Source: Bacillus sp. PK3_68
Lineage (GTDB): Bacteria > Bacillota > Bacilli > Bacillales > Domibacillaceae
Assembly: GCF_003600835.1 (NCBI RefSeq)
Contig: NZ_NQYC01000001.1
Coordinates: 248,001 to 312,000, forward strand
Reading direction: 5' to 3'
DNA: 64,000 nucleotides
The first letter of the stretch is position 1. The number at the start of each line of letters is the position of its first letter. A program made the position numbers and the translations under genes. Shown here one piece after another: positions 30,456 to 39,027 of the stretch. A model generated the notes under the pieces. That model was not told where the DNA came from, searched no databases, and saw only the letters and a list, made by a program, of their open reading frames with translations.

Positions 30456-31039
30456 CTATCGCTCCAACGAGATCCCTCTCCAAAACACTTTCCATGAAGC
30501 TTCCAACCTGTCTTCAACTTTTTTTAAGCTATTCGTATAAACAAGCTCCACCATAATCGCATCAATGATGCCTATATAAGCAATCGTTGGTATCTGGGGG
30601 TCTGTTCCATAAATAACTTTTGCTTCAATCCATTCACTAAATTTCTTTTCAAGGGACTCTTTTACTTGCTGTTCAATATCTATAATGTTCTTCTCTATTT
30701 CTTTCAATAAGTGATCCGGGGAAAGAAGGACATTCGAAGCCAAAATTTCATATATTCATCCTTCTGAAATAACTGTGTGACCATGATTAAAAAACCGTAC
30801 AGATCCTTCTCCGGGTGATTGACCGCTTTTTCATTAAAGTATTGCAACTTTAAAGATAATTCTACTTCTTTTGCATCTTGAAGTAATTGTAAAAATAAAT
30901 CGTCTTTACTCTTAAAATGAGCATAAATCGATTGTTTCTTTATCCCTGCTTCCTCAGAAATTTGCGATAGGGAAGCTCCCTCATAGCCATGGAGGGTAAA
31001 ATACTTGAGTGCTGCTTCTTTGATTTTATTGCTTCTCAC
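30456..31039 (-). CDS. TetR-family repressor (frameshifted at 30718-30721)
   Basis: A TetR-type regulator of about 194 residues. The N-terminal HTH is clear: IKEAALKYFTLHGYEGASLSQISEEAGIKKQSIYAHFKSKDDLF. The ligand-binding half is helical and variable. The frame breaks at a G4 run (C4 in the gene); one extra base joins LRMSFFPPDHLLKEIEKN in the second half. A perfect 12-bp palindrome lies 20 nt upstream of the start. As first gene of a two-gene unit with the MFS pump it is the likely autoregulated repressor. Confidence 0.87.
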
Positions 31040-31059
31040 ACACCATCACCTCTTTTTTA

Positions 31060-31071
31060 ACGAACGTTCGT
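31060..31071. promoter_or_regulatory. Palindromic TetR-type operator
   Basis: ACGAACGTTCGT is a perfect 12-bp palindrome upstream of the TetR gene. GAACGTTC-centred palindromes are common TetR-family operators. Position and symmetry support autoregulation of the repressor-pump unit. Confidence 0.65.
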
Positions 31072-31271
31072 AAGTTAATTTACCAGAGAATGGACCAGCA
31101 AGCAAGCTAATTCTTTCATATACAAAATAAATGAAAGACAGCCTTTATTTTAATTGCAGAATGAAAGCAGCCTCTTTTTTAGGTGAATGGCCGTAATGGC
31201 AGAAAAATTTGATATAGTTGCTCTAAGGATTCCAGATTCAAAATAATACCAAAATGATAAAGGGAGGATGT

Positions 31272-32556
31272 ATGAAGGGAGAACTTTTCTGCAAGCTGTC
31301 TCTGTCTTTTTTGAGTGTGTTAGTCTCTTCAACGCTTATCGCCTGCTCCAATGATGAATCTTCTATAAAAACTCAAGAGGAAAAACGTAAGGCACAAGAA
31401 ACAGAGTCTTTTACACAAGCTAAGCTCTATCTTGTTAAAAAAGATGGAAGGTATGGCTTTATAAATCAGAAGGGACAATTGATGATTCCTTATCTGTATA
31501 AGTCAGCACAAAACTTTTCAGAAGGATTAGCGATGGTAAGCAAGGATGGAAAACATTATGGATATATAGATACAAGTGGTAAGGTGAAAATCCCTTTATA
31601 CCTTCAAAACCGTGAAGGAGAGCTGCCATTATACGGCGGTTCAAATGATCAGCTGGATTTCAATATGGGAAAAGTCACCTATTATGATAAAAAGGCAGAC
31701 AGCACGGGTATCTTAACTAACAAAGGACAAAATCTTCATTCTCCAAAATATAACTATGATTTTATAGAGGAAGGATATATATTTGCGACTGACAAGAAAA
31801 CAAATCAACAAGTCGTCTTAGATAAAAACGGCAAAAAGGTGTTTACACCTAAGAGAGGCGAGGTCGTTAGGGATATTTATAAGGATTATTTTGCCGTTAC
31901 CACTGTTAAAGAAGACGATGAACAGGAAGAATTTGAGATAGTCGATTTAGTAGATAACCATAATAAGGTTATCGTCGACGCTACAGAAAAAAAGATTATA
32001 CAATGGAAATATGGGAACGAAGGACTGATTCCGTACTATACTGATGACTTTTTTGAAGGCGAGGGATATGTAAATGACAATGAAGAAATTGTCATCAAAG
32101 CCCGGTTTGACAGTGCCAGCCCATTTTCAGAAGGGATGGCGGTTGTTGGATTAACACCAGAACAAGCAGAAGATCCCTACGTTAGGAGCGGTTATATTAA
32201 TCAGACTGGAGAAATAGTTATTCCCGTCATTTATGATACAGCTACAGATTTTAATGAGGGAGTAGCTTTAGTATCCAAAGACAACAAATATTTTTTCATT
32301 AATAAAACAGGAAAGAAACTATTCAATCAATCATTTAGCGATGCGCGTAATTTTCAAAGTGGGTTGGCTCTCGTGAAGAAGGGAAACAAGCTGCAATATA
32401 TAAATAAAAAGGAAAAGTAGTTTGGGGAAATGTGATAACGAATGACAAGGATTTATTCGCAGATTTTATCAATGATGCGTTTTGAAGCATCTGGAAGAAC
32501 GGCACCCTTTCAATGAAAAAATTTTGAAAGAGCTACGGGACAATAAAGTAATTTAA
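31272..32556 (+). CDS. WG-repeat lipoprotein (two frame disruptions near the 3' end)
   Basis: A secreted lipoprotein with a signal peptide and lipobox LIAC (Cys ~23) followed by several WG (KWG) repeats: DGRYGFINQKGQLMIPYLY, GKHYGYIDTSGKVKI, RSGYINQTGEIVIPVIYDTA, DNKYFFINKTGKKLF and NKLQYINKKGKVVW. ATG 31272 is chosen because AGGGAGGATGT lies just before it. The reading frame stops at 32420. Adding one A to the A5 run at 32406-32410 continues the last repeat as GKVVWGNVITNDKDLF, and one T at 32480-32483 extends it to TAA 32554-32556 (ending LKELRDNKVI). WG repeats are beta-rich and function is usually unknown. Confidence 0.75.
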
Positions 32557-32575
32557 AAAGCCAAACAAGCATAAC

Positions 32576-32599
32576 CCCGTCCTGGATTTAGGACGGGGC
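32576..32599. terminator. GC-rich hairpin after the WG-repeat gene
   Basis: CCCCGTCCT / AGGACGGGG (9 bp, loop GGATTT) lies 19 nt after the reconstructed stop. It lacks a T run, so termination is likely but not certain. Confidence 0.5.
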
Positions 32600-32691
32600 A
32601 AAAATGTACTTGGTTAATTTTGATGCAAGATACTTCGTTACACTAATAAAGTCATTTGAAAATCTAAGGCTGATTATGCTAATCCAAGTAA

Positions 32692-33446
32692 TTAAAAATC
32701 GGTGTGGAAAACGGATTCTAATTGATTTTCTTGTATTTTGGCAGGCAGCCTTCTCATGATTGCATTACTAATCTTAATTTGAAAGGGATTGTCTAATTGC
32801 GCTACTTTTCCAATGCGCCATGAAAGATTGATAATCTTTTTGTCTTTGGCAGTCTTAAATTTTCAAATTCAAGAAATGCTTCTTCCCTACACTTCTTATA
32901 CTTTAAAATTTTGCTTAGTATGATTGCATCTTCAATGGCTTGACCTGCTCCTTGACCAATATTAGGAGTAGTGGCGTGAGCTGCATCACCAATCAGCAGA
33001 ATTTTATCCAAAGCAAAGCGATTGGTAGGCTTGAGATCAATGATGTCATTCCATATGAGTTTTTCGTCTCCTGTCCATTTGATTAACTCAGGTACAGGGA
33101 AATGATAATCTTGAAAGGCATGAGACAATTCATTCGTTGTAAAAGCTGACATGTCTTTGCTTTGAAAAGGTGCGTTGATACATGCAAACCAGTATATCTG
33201 ATTATTTGTCAGAGGGGCCATGCCGAACCGTCCTTTCGACCCCCATGTTTCGGTAAATTCCCCGGGTATGACAAATTCTTTTGGAGGCTTCACCACAGCA
33301 CGCCAACAAGTATAACCTGAATAACGCGGATTTATGGTTGAAAGGGATTTTTTCCGTACGACGGAATGGATCCCATCCGCTGCTATAAGTGCATCACCTT
33401 CTATGGCATTTCCATCTTCTAGACGCACTGTAACTCCCGTTTCATT
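32692..33446 (-). pseudogene. FAD-dependent monooxygenase, N-terminally deleted
   Basis: Encodes the middle and C-terminal parts of a UbiH/YetM-type FAD monooxygenase: VRLEDGNAIEGDALIAADG, then the FAD-binding GDAAHATTPNIGQGAGQAIEDA. The 3' end is frame-broken at a T5 run (32837-32841); adding one base continues as KKIINLSWRIGKVAQLDN to a TAA at 32692-32694. The N-terminal Rossmann GxGxxG region (about 120 residues) is absent. An in-frame stop at 33447-33449 and unrelated coding sequence directly precede the fragment. Unlike the homopolymer breaks elsewhere, this is a real deletion scar, so the gene is probably dead. Confidence 0.75.
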
Positions 33447-33614
33447 TTAATATCCTCCGTTGTCCACTTTTTCTTGTTTTATTGGATAGTGATCTTCAAA
33501 AAAATGATTGCACGGAACAATTTTATTATCTACGACAGTATTAATATGTTTATGTCGCAGTTCGTTGGAAATGAGAAGGTGACTAGTGATATTTACATAA
33601 TAAAATATAGAACA
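33447..33614 (-). pseudogene. Possible C-terminal fragment of an unidentified gene
   Basis: The same frame that enters the monooxygenase fragment upstream reads about 55 codons: ITSHLLISNELRHKHINTVV, then FFEDHYPIKQEKVDNGGY and TAA. It looks like a natural protein C-terminus abutting the truncated monooxygenase and overlaps the end of the neighbouring membrane ORF. No family is recognised. It is consistent with a deletion that fused two formerly separated genes. Confidence 0.3.
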
Positions 33615-33892
33615 TTATCAAACTTGTGATACGGAATATAGAGAAGAAGAGCTACAAAAACAAGCATAACGATAGCTAAAACAAGGCTACAAAAAGCTAA
33701 AAGTTTCTTCTCAGATCTTTTAAACAAAGAGGTCATACTTAAGATAAGTACTGTCGGAATACCAACATAAAAGGCGATCATTAAGTCAAATGCTAGTGGA
33801 GAACGAGCATGGATGACTGGTGAAGCAGCTAATAATATACCTAAGGTCAACGAAGTATAACTAAGCCAGGAATATCTTTTATTGTTTTTCAT
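33593..33892 (-). CDS. Hypothetical small membrane protein
   Basis: A 99-residue protein with three hydrophobic helices (about 9-27, 36-55 and 66-88) joined by short basic loops (FKRSEKK). ATG 33892 (MKNNKRYSW) is chosen because GATGAGG lies 8 nt upstream; a start 12 nt earlier lacks a site. It resembles generic Bacillus small membrane proteins with no assigned function. The next gene on this strand is the broken monooxygenase. Confidence 0.55.
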   Translation of the reverse strand: MKNNKRYSWLSYTSLTLGILLAASPVIHARSPLAFDLMIAFYVGIPTVLILSMTSLFKRSEKKLLAFCSLVLAIVMLVFVALLLYIPYHKFDNVLYFIM

Positions 33893-33998
33893 AACTTGCC
33901 TCATCTTTCACTTATAAAAATATTAATTACATATTTTAACTCATTTTGAATTAATATACAAACGAGGTTCGTGTGGCTGTCGTTTATTCAGTTGGGGT

Positions 33999-34190
33999 AT
34001 GGCTACATACTGGATTTGGTTCAGGAAAAATTGGAAGGAAGAAAAAAACAGCAAAGCTCCCGGCCTTTTAAAAAGTGTTGGCAATTTGGTGAAAGAGCCT
34101 AACCTTAAAAATACAGCAGAAATCGACTTAATTGAAAATGCAGATTGTGTAGTTATCGATGGACCATTGACGAAAGTGACGCCTAAATAA
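33999..34190 (+). CDS. Doubtful small ORF, 63 residues
   Basis: MATYWIWFRKNWKEEKNSKA leads into a mixed hydrophobic/charged sequence ending VVIDGPLTKVTPK. Amino-acid composition is protein-like and better than the opposite-strand frame, but only GGGG directly abuts the ATG and no family is recognised. It may be a fragment of a larger lost gene. Confidence 0.25.
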   Translation: MATYWIWFRKNWKEEKNSKAPGLLKSVGNLVKEPNLKNTAEIDLIENADCVVIDGPLTKVTPK

Positions 34191-34331
34191 TGTGAAGATG
34201 ACACAATTATTTGGAAGGGTGGTAAGGTGCTTAACGTGATAAGAAGTCAGCAGGTTCGGATGTCTGGATAGGATGTTATTTAAACAGAAGTATAGGGAAG
34301 AGGGTGAGGCCCTCTTCAAGACGCTGTAAAC

Positions 34332-35030
34332 CTAATGAAATACATCATTTTTGTTATCAATATATAGTGATCCATCTTTTTGAACTTCAGCATAGAAGAC
34401 ATCGGAAATAGAATTGATACCAGCTGATTGTAGTTGTTGATCTAACCACTCCTCGTTAAGATTTAACTTTTCTAAATTCTTTTTATCAATTTCGCCATCA
34501 GAAATCACAGACATAGGAAGAGGGAAAAAATCGGTATTAGTTTTTGGGGTGTTCATGCCGCTCTCAATCAAAGTCTGCTTTGGTTCCTTTTTTATTACGG
34601 AGAGAGTGCCATCTGTTTCAAAAATTGCGTAATCAACATCAGAGGTGGAAAATACGTTCTTCTTTCGTAATAAAGTGTTTAAAGAATTTATATCTAGCCG
34701 CGCCTTGCGGAGAGTATTTTCCATAATTTTTCCTTTTCTAATAAGAATGATTGGTTGTCCTACAATAGCATAACGTGCATTTTTAGATTTTATATCTAGA
34801 AATCCGAGAAAGATGGTGAAAGCGCTCCAGCCTAACAAAGAGATCAGTCCGTTACGAATACTTAGTGAGTTATCAATAGCAAGAGAAGCCCCTATAGTAC
34901 CGATTGAAATAGCAGATACAAAGTTAAAAAAGGTCATTTGGGAAATTTCTTTTCTTCCAATAAGCCTTGTTAAAACTAATAAAGTAATAAAAGAAATAGA
35001 AAGCCTTAGAACTAGTTCTGGAACCGACAT
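34332..35030 (-). CDS. DUF421 (YetF/YrbG-type) membrane protein
   Basis: A 232-residue DUF421 protein. Three N-terminal membrane helices include the family motif LTRLIGRKEISQMTFFNFVSAISIGTIGA. A cytoplasmic YetF-like domain follows, with QPIILIRKGKIMENTLRKARLDINSLNTLLR and, later, FPLPMSVISDGEID and VFYAEVQKDGSLYID. ATG 35030 (MSVPELVLR) has AAAGGAG 8 nt upstream and is preferred to the in-frame ATG at 35051. Family function is poorly defined; related proteins are present in several copies in Bacillus and some affect spore properties. It is monocistronic. Confidence 0.88.
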   Translation of the reverse strand: MSVPELVLRLSISFITLLVLTRLIGRKEISQMTFFNFVSAISIGTIGASLAIDNSLSIRNGLISLLGWSAFTIFLGFLDIKSKNARYAIVGQPIILIRKGKIMENTLRKARLDINSLNTLLRKKNVFSTSDVDYAIFETDGTLSVIKKEPKQTLIESGMNTPKTNTDFFPLPMSVISDGEIDKKNLEKLNLNEEWLDQQLQSAGINSISDVFYAEVQKDGSLYIDNKNDVFH

Positions 35031-35194
35031 AGTTAAACTCCTTTCATTCATTATGGAAAGTAAATTACTACGTATTGTTCCAAACTTTTAAAATTTGATG
35101 TATCTTCTATTGATTTTTTGAAAAATATAGAAATGATCAGTATGCCGTAGTTCGTTAAAATATAACAGATTAATAAATACCCCAATGGAAAATA

Positions 35195-35247
35195 AGGGCG
35201 CCAAAATATGAAGGCAGCGGGCAGCTGTTCTGTTATTTGGTGCCCTC
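35195..35247 (+). terminator. Orphan intrinsic terminator
   Basis: AGGGCGCCAAAATA pairs with TATTTGGTGCCCT (one G-U) around a 25-nt loop and is followed by CTCTTTTACTTT. No ORF precedes it on the plus strand for more than 1 kb, so it may end a short non-coding transcript starting around 35100, or be a leader terminator before the acetyltransferase gene. Confidence 0.5.
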
Positions 35248-35405
35248 TTTTACTTTATAGGAGGAAAGGGATATGAATGCATAACAATTAAAATTAAACT
35301 AAGGGGCAGTTTAATTGGAGAGGGAATGATAATTTTTAGAGGTTATTTTTGTCTTAATATCGAAACAAGGATTAGGGGAGTAGTCTTTTTATTGGAGGAT
35401 ATGTA

Positions 35406-35936
35406 ATGAACATAAAAACAAAAAGGTTATTAATACGTAAATTTACATTCGAGGATTGGCAAGCTGTCTATGAATATACTTCTGAGGTTAATGTAATGAA
35501 ATACATACCAGAAGGTGTTTTGACTAAAGAAGATGTAAAAGAATTTATAAATAAAAACAAGGATGATGCGGCTGAGAAATTTGCTGTTGTATTAATAGAC
35601 GAGAATATTGTTATTGGACACATCGTTTTTTTAAAGTATTTTGGTGAGCATACTTATGAGATTGGGTGGGTGTTTAACCCAAAATATCACAATAGAGGAT
35701 ATGCTTCTGAAGCAGCACGAGCGGTTTTAAAATTTGGTTTTGAAAAAATGAAGTTACATAGGATTATCGCAACGTGTCAACCAGAGAATATTCCATCATA
35801 TCGAGTTATGGAGAAGATTGGAATGAGAAGGGAAGGATATTTTAAAAAATGTATCCCAAAGGAAAATGAATGGTGGGATGAGTATTATTACGCTATTCTA
35901 GAGGAAGAGTGGAAAATAGATAGTGTAAAGTTGTAA
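35406..35936 (+). CDS. GNAT-family N-acetyltransferase (RimJ/RimL-like)
   Basis: A 176-residue GNAT acetyltransferase. It opens with KTKRLLIRKFTFEDWQAVYEY, typical of the RimJ/RimL (Acetyltransf_3) group. The acetyl-CoA-binding motif A is EIGWVFNPKYHNRGYASEAARAVLKFGF, and the C-terminal HRIIATCQPENIPSYRVMEKIGMRREG is standard. A weak GGAGGAT precedes ATG 35406. The substrate (a protein N-terminus, antibiotic or small amine) cannot be deduced. It is probably monocistronic. Confidence 0.9.
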   Translation: MNIKTKRLLIRKFTFEDWQAVYEYTSEVNVMKYIPEGVLTKEDVKEFINKNKDDAAEKFAVVLIDENIVIGHIVFLKYFGEHTYEIGWVFNPKYHNRGYASEAARAVLKFGFEKMKLHRIIATCQPENIPSYRVMEKIGMRREGYFKKCIPKENEWWDEYYYAILEEEWKIDSVKL

Positions 35937-36071
35937 GGAATTGTTTAGCTATTTAAAAAGATGGAATGAATTTGGTTTTTCATTTCATCTTTTATTTTTT
36001 ACAGTAAAATAAGAATATTTCGAGAGCTGTTAACTGTAAAAAAGGTAGGAAATTTAATGGGAGGGAAGGCA

Positions 36072-36565
36072 ATGGAGAAATTAGAATATGAATGGGTAAA
36101 ACAAACAAGAAACATTTTATTAGACCAGTGTAAAGAATTAACGGAAGAAGAGCTTATCAAGGAACTTGACTTTGGTTTTCAAAGTATAAAAGATTCCTTC
36201 TTTCATATAGCGGGATGTTATCATGCTTGGTTAGGTTCTTTTGTGCTTTCAGCGACAACTACCCCACTTTACTCAAGAGAAGAAATTAATCAAATGCAAC
36301 TAGAAGATATTAAACGTTATTTTCAACAAGCGGATGCATATGCAGAACAAGTATTTGAAAAATCTATTGAAGAGTTGAATACAGTTATCGAAAAGAAGCT
36401 TCCTTGGAGAACGGAAAGTGGATTGGTGAGAAAAACCCCCACCAATTATTGGTTCATTCAATTACACACGAATTTCATCACAAAGGGCAAATTGTAGCAA
36501 TGTTACGTCTGCTTGGCCACGTCCCTCAGAACACGGATATACTGGGATTGCCTGGTTTAGATTAG
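36072..36565 (+). CDS. DinB-like metalloenzyme (frameshifted at 36436-36440)
   Basis: A four-helix DinB/YfiT-type protein of about 164 residues. The first metal-ligand helix has DSFFHIAGCYHAWLG. The frame breaks at a C5 run; adding one C restores KTPHQLLVHSITHEFHHKGQIVAMLRLLG with the other two ligand histidines of the HxxxH motif, ending PQNTDILGLPGLD at TAG 36563-36565. ATG 36072 is chosen for GGAGGGAAGGCA upstream. DinB-fold proteins include thiol-dependent transferases (bacillithiol or mycothiol S-transferases), so a bacillithiol S-transferase role is possible but unproven. Confidence 0.82.
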
Positions 36566-36863
36566 GGGGCTATTGTTTACTTATTTAATAAGAGCATGTT
36601 TTGAACAATCTTCTTTTCAAAACATGCTCTTTCTTTTTGTTCATTTATCAAAGTTATTAGTTGTAACTGGATCGATCATTATTCCAAAGCGACAAAAGTT
36701 CGTTTTTTATTCAGACAATGGGAGTTGAAGAATTTAAGCGGGGGCACCTCAAAGGGGGAGTGGGTCTATGATTCTTATGAACCGCTGGAAGGAAGAGTAG
36801 TTGAATATACTCCTCCTCTAGCTATTGGGTTACTGGTTGCTGATTATCATTGCCGCGGCGTGG
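36566..36863. other. Intergenic region with possible gene remnant
   Basis: About 300 nt. A short inverted repeat GAGCATGTTTTGAA...TTCAAAACATGCTC (36592-36631) could terminate the DinB gene. Downstream, a plus-strand frame reads EWVYDSYEPLEGRVVEYTPP but continues antisense into the histidine kinase gene and has no start or RBS. It is a possible fragment only. Confidence 0.35.
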
Positions 36864-37967
36864 CTAACCCTGTATTGGATGATGATTAAAAGCTTTAGGC
36901 AAATTGATTATGACGGTCGTTCCTTCACCGAGTTGACTATGAATTTCTATGGTACCGCTATGGTTTTCTATAATTCGTCTACACATCATAAGACCTAAAC
37001 CTGTCCCTTTTTCTTTTGTTGTGTAGAAAGGCTCAAATAGTCTTTTCTGTCTCTCTTGCGAAATGCCGCTCCCTTTATCGATAATTTCTATTGAGACACT
37101 CTCATCGTGCATATTCTTAAGGGAAATAACTATTTCTTGCGTGGCAGGGTCAGTAGTGGCTTCAATCGCGTTTTGTATCAAGTTCATTAACACCTGTGTT
37201 ATCTGATTAGGATCGCATTGAATAGTAAATGTCTGATCGAAATGAATGGATTTAATAAGATGTATACCTTTTAAAGTAGCTTGAGGCTTCATAAATTCTA
37301 CAACATGAGAGACCAAAGCCTTGATGTCCACTTCCCTAGTCTTCATGTTTTCTTTCGGTTTAGCTATAAAGATGAATTCGTTTACAATGGCATTAATTCT
37401 ATTTAATTCTCTAAGAACAATGTCCATATAACTATCTATTGTTTTATCACTTGAAAGTTCCTTAATCATTTGAGCAAAACCGGTTACACACGTTAAAGGA
37501 TTTCGAATTTCATGGGCAACCCCAGCTGCTAATTCACCAATTAACGAAAGCTTTTCTAGCTCTTGAATCTTGAGGGTGTTCTTTCGGTGCTCTGTAATCT
37601 CGATGGCTGTCCCATTTACTTCAATGACTCGTGAATTAATAATTACTGGAGTTAATGAAGTAAGATAATAGAATCCATTGAGGTTTCCTTCATAATTAAT
37701 AATGCTGCCATTCCAAGCTTTTTCATAATAAGATTGTTTCTCATCTGCATGACTTTCAGGTAAGAAGTCATGCAAGGTTTTACCAACAATTATCGAGGGG
37801 GGAATCTCTATTTTTTTTAGAAAGTCACCTTCTGCAAATGTATGGATAAACTCATTGTTTTTCTTTATAAATTTAAATACAAATCCATTATGCTTCGGAA
37901 TAAGATTTCGATAATCGACATGATTATCAAGAATGTTCTGAATAGTTACAGTGTCATTATGAGTCAT
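36864..37967 (-). CDS. PAS-domain sensor histidine kinase, sporulation-kinase-like, orphan
   Basis: A 367-residue soluble histidine kinase. The N-terminal ~125 residues form a PAS-like sensor (VGKTLHDFLPESHADEKQSYY ... PVIINSRVIEVNGTAIEIT). Then come the HisKA H-box LIGELAAGVAHEIRNPLTCVTGF (His ~151) and the HATPase domain with QVLMNLIQNAIEA (N), DKGSGIS (G1), FEPFYTTKEKGTGLGL (F/G2). No membrane segment is seen. No response regulator is adjacent. Architecture and H-box match the cytoplasmic Spo0F-phosphorylating kinases of Bacillus (KinA/KinE-like), so input to the sporulation phosphorelay is a reasonable inference. Confidence 0.87.
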   Translation of the reverse strand: MTHNDTVTIQNILDNHVDYRNLIPKHNGFVFKFIKKNNEFIHTFAEGDFLKKIEIPPSIIVGKTLHDFLPESHADEKQSYYEKAWNGSIINYEGNLNGFYYLTSLTPVIINSRVIEVNGTAIEITEHRKNTLKIQELEKLSLIGELAAGVAHEIRNPLTCVTGFAQMIKELSSDKTIDSYMDIVLRELNRINAIVNEFIFIAKPKENMKTREVDIKALVSHVVEFMKPQATLKGIHLIKSIHFDQTFTIQCDPNQITQVLMNLIQNAIEATTDPATQEIVISLKNMHDESVSIEIIDKGSGISQERQKRLFEPFYTTKEKGTGLGLMMCRRIIENHSGTIEIHSQLGEGTTVIINLPKAFNHHPIQG

Positions 37968-38402
37968 ATTTGCATCCTCCGATTATTATGATGGTTAGTA
38001 AATACATTTTATGGGGTTTTTGTAATTTTTTCTATTATACACTAGTTTGGGCTGTGTTTCTTTATAGTGTTAAACTTAAAGATAGAAAATCTCTAAAGAT
38101 CGACAAAGGTCTTTTTTTATTGCTTGAAAAGGGAAGAAAATAGGTAAAGACTCAACGGTTTGACAGAGCTTTTAGTATTGATTATGTTGAAACGCCAGAT
38201 GGGGATCCTGCCCACTAAAGATTTGTTCTCAAAAAGCTCCCTCGCAAGTTCCTGAAAGTAGTTAGGGGGAGAATACAAGAATTTTCGTAAGGAGGGGCAC
38301 TGCCAGGTTTTAGTATACATTCTAAGTTTCTACGATATAATGACTCTACTCAGTTGTTTTAACGATAATCTGGAGACTAGCAAAGACATAGGGGGGACGA
38401 AG
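37968..38402. other. 435-bp intergenic region
   Basis: No convincing ORF. TATAAT is present on the minus strand (about 38034) and may serve the kinase gene. AAAGATC-loop-GGTCTTTTTTT (38095-38118) is a weak plus-strand terminator with no gene before it. Frames at 38117-38320 look like noise. Confidence 0.4.
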
Positions 38403-38936
38403 ATGGAAATTAAATATGAGCTGACAAAAGATGATTACCTAGCGTTTAATCTTCATTACGTTAAGCATTCTAAAACTATAAAGCAGTCTTTATTCAGGCA
38501 ACAATTTTTTGTGCCAATTATTTTCTTAATCCTGCCTTTTATTTTTCCTTTGGTTGCAGGAGAGTTTTCGGTTGGATTCTCCATTGTCTTTATGCTCGTC
38601 TCAGTCGTATGGATGATATTTTATCCAAAATATTTCTACTGGCATGTTATGAGCCATATAAACAAAAGCTTTAACGAGGGCAATAATGAGAATTTGTTAG
38701 GGGAGCATACATTTACATTTAATGATGAGGGGTTTATAGAAACGAACAGAGCAGGAGAAAGCCAGGTTAGTTGGTCCAGTATAGAAAAAGTAGAAGAGAA
38801 TGACCAATATTTCTTTCTCTTCTTTAGTACTATGAGTGCCTATATTCTACCGAAACGTTCATTCTTGAATGAAACGGATCAGAAAAACTTTCAGCGTAGG
38901 ATGGATCAACGAATTTCTTCAGCCGCTAGTAAGTAA
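38403..38936 (+). CDS. YcxB-family membrane-associated protein
   Basis: 177 residues. Two membrane helices (FFVPIIFLILPFIFPLV and GFSIVFMLVSVVWMIFY) are followed by a PH-like YcxB domain: EHTFTFNDEGFIETNRAGESQVSWSSIEKVEENDQYFFLFFS ... YILPKRSF, which is diagnostic of the family. ATG 38403 (MEIKYELTKDDYLAF) is chosen for GGGGGGACGAAG upstream rather than the in-frame ATG at 38340. Function of the family is unknown. It is monocistronic, ending at the terminator 38981-39025. Confidence 0.78.
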   Translation: MEIKYELTKDDYLAFNLHYVKHSKTIKQSLFRQQFFVPIIFLILPFIFPLVAGEFSVGFSIVFMLVSVVWMIFYPKYFYWHVMSHINKSFNEGNNENLLGEHTFTFNDEGFIETNRAGESQVSWSSIEKVEENDQYFFLFFSTMSAYILPKRSFLNETDQKNFQRRMDQRISSAASK

Positions 38937-38980
38937 GAGCTTAAATAGACTCCTTGTTATCCGCGGTTTTACTCTATAGA

Positions 38981-39025
38981 AAGAGTCATTATTTTGATTA
39001 TTCTTTAATCAAAATAATGACTCTT
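38981..39025. terminator. Bidirectional terminator between convergent genes
   Basis: A perfect 20-bp stem (38981-39000 / 39006-39025) with a 5-nt loop, followed by TTTTT, lies between the YcxB-like gene and the convergent MocR gene ending at 39028. Confidence 0.92.
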
Positions 39026-39027
39026 TT

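Noticed and set aside
36700-36889. Plus-strand frame EWVYDSYEPLEGRVVEYTPP
   Set aside because: Runs antisense into the histidine kinase gene, has no start or RBS, and would need an extra frame change to extend upstream.
38117-38320. 67-residue minus-strand ORF
   Set aside because: No RBS, unnatural composition (many Ser, Leu, Phe and Tyr in low-complexity order) and no neighbour on that strand.
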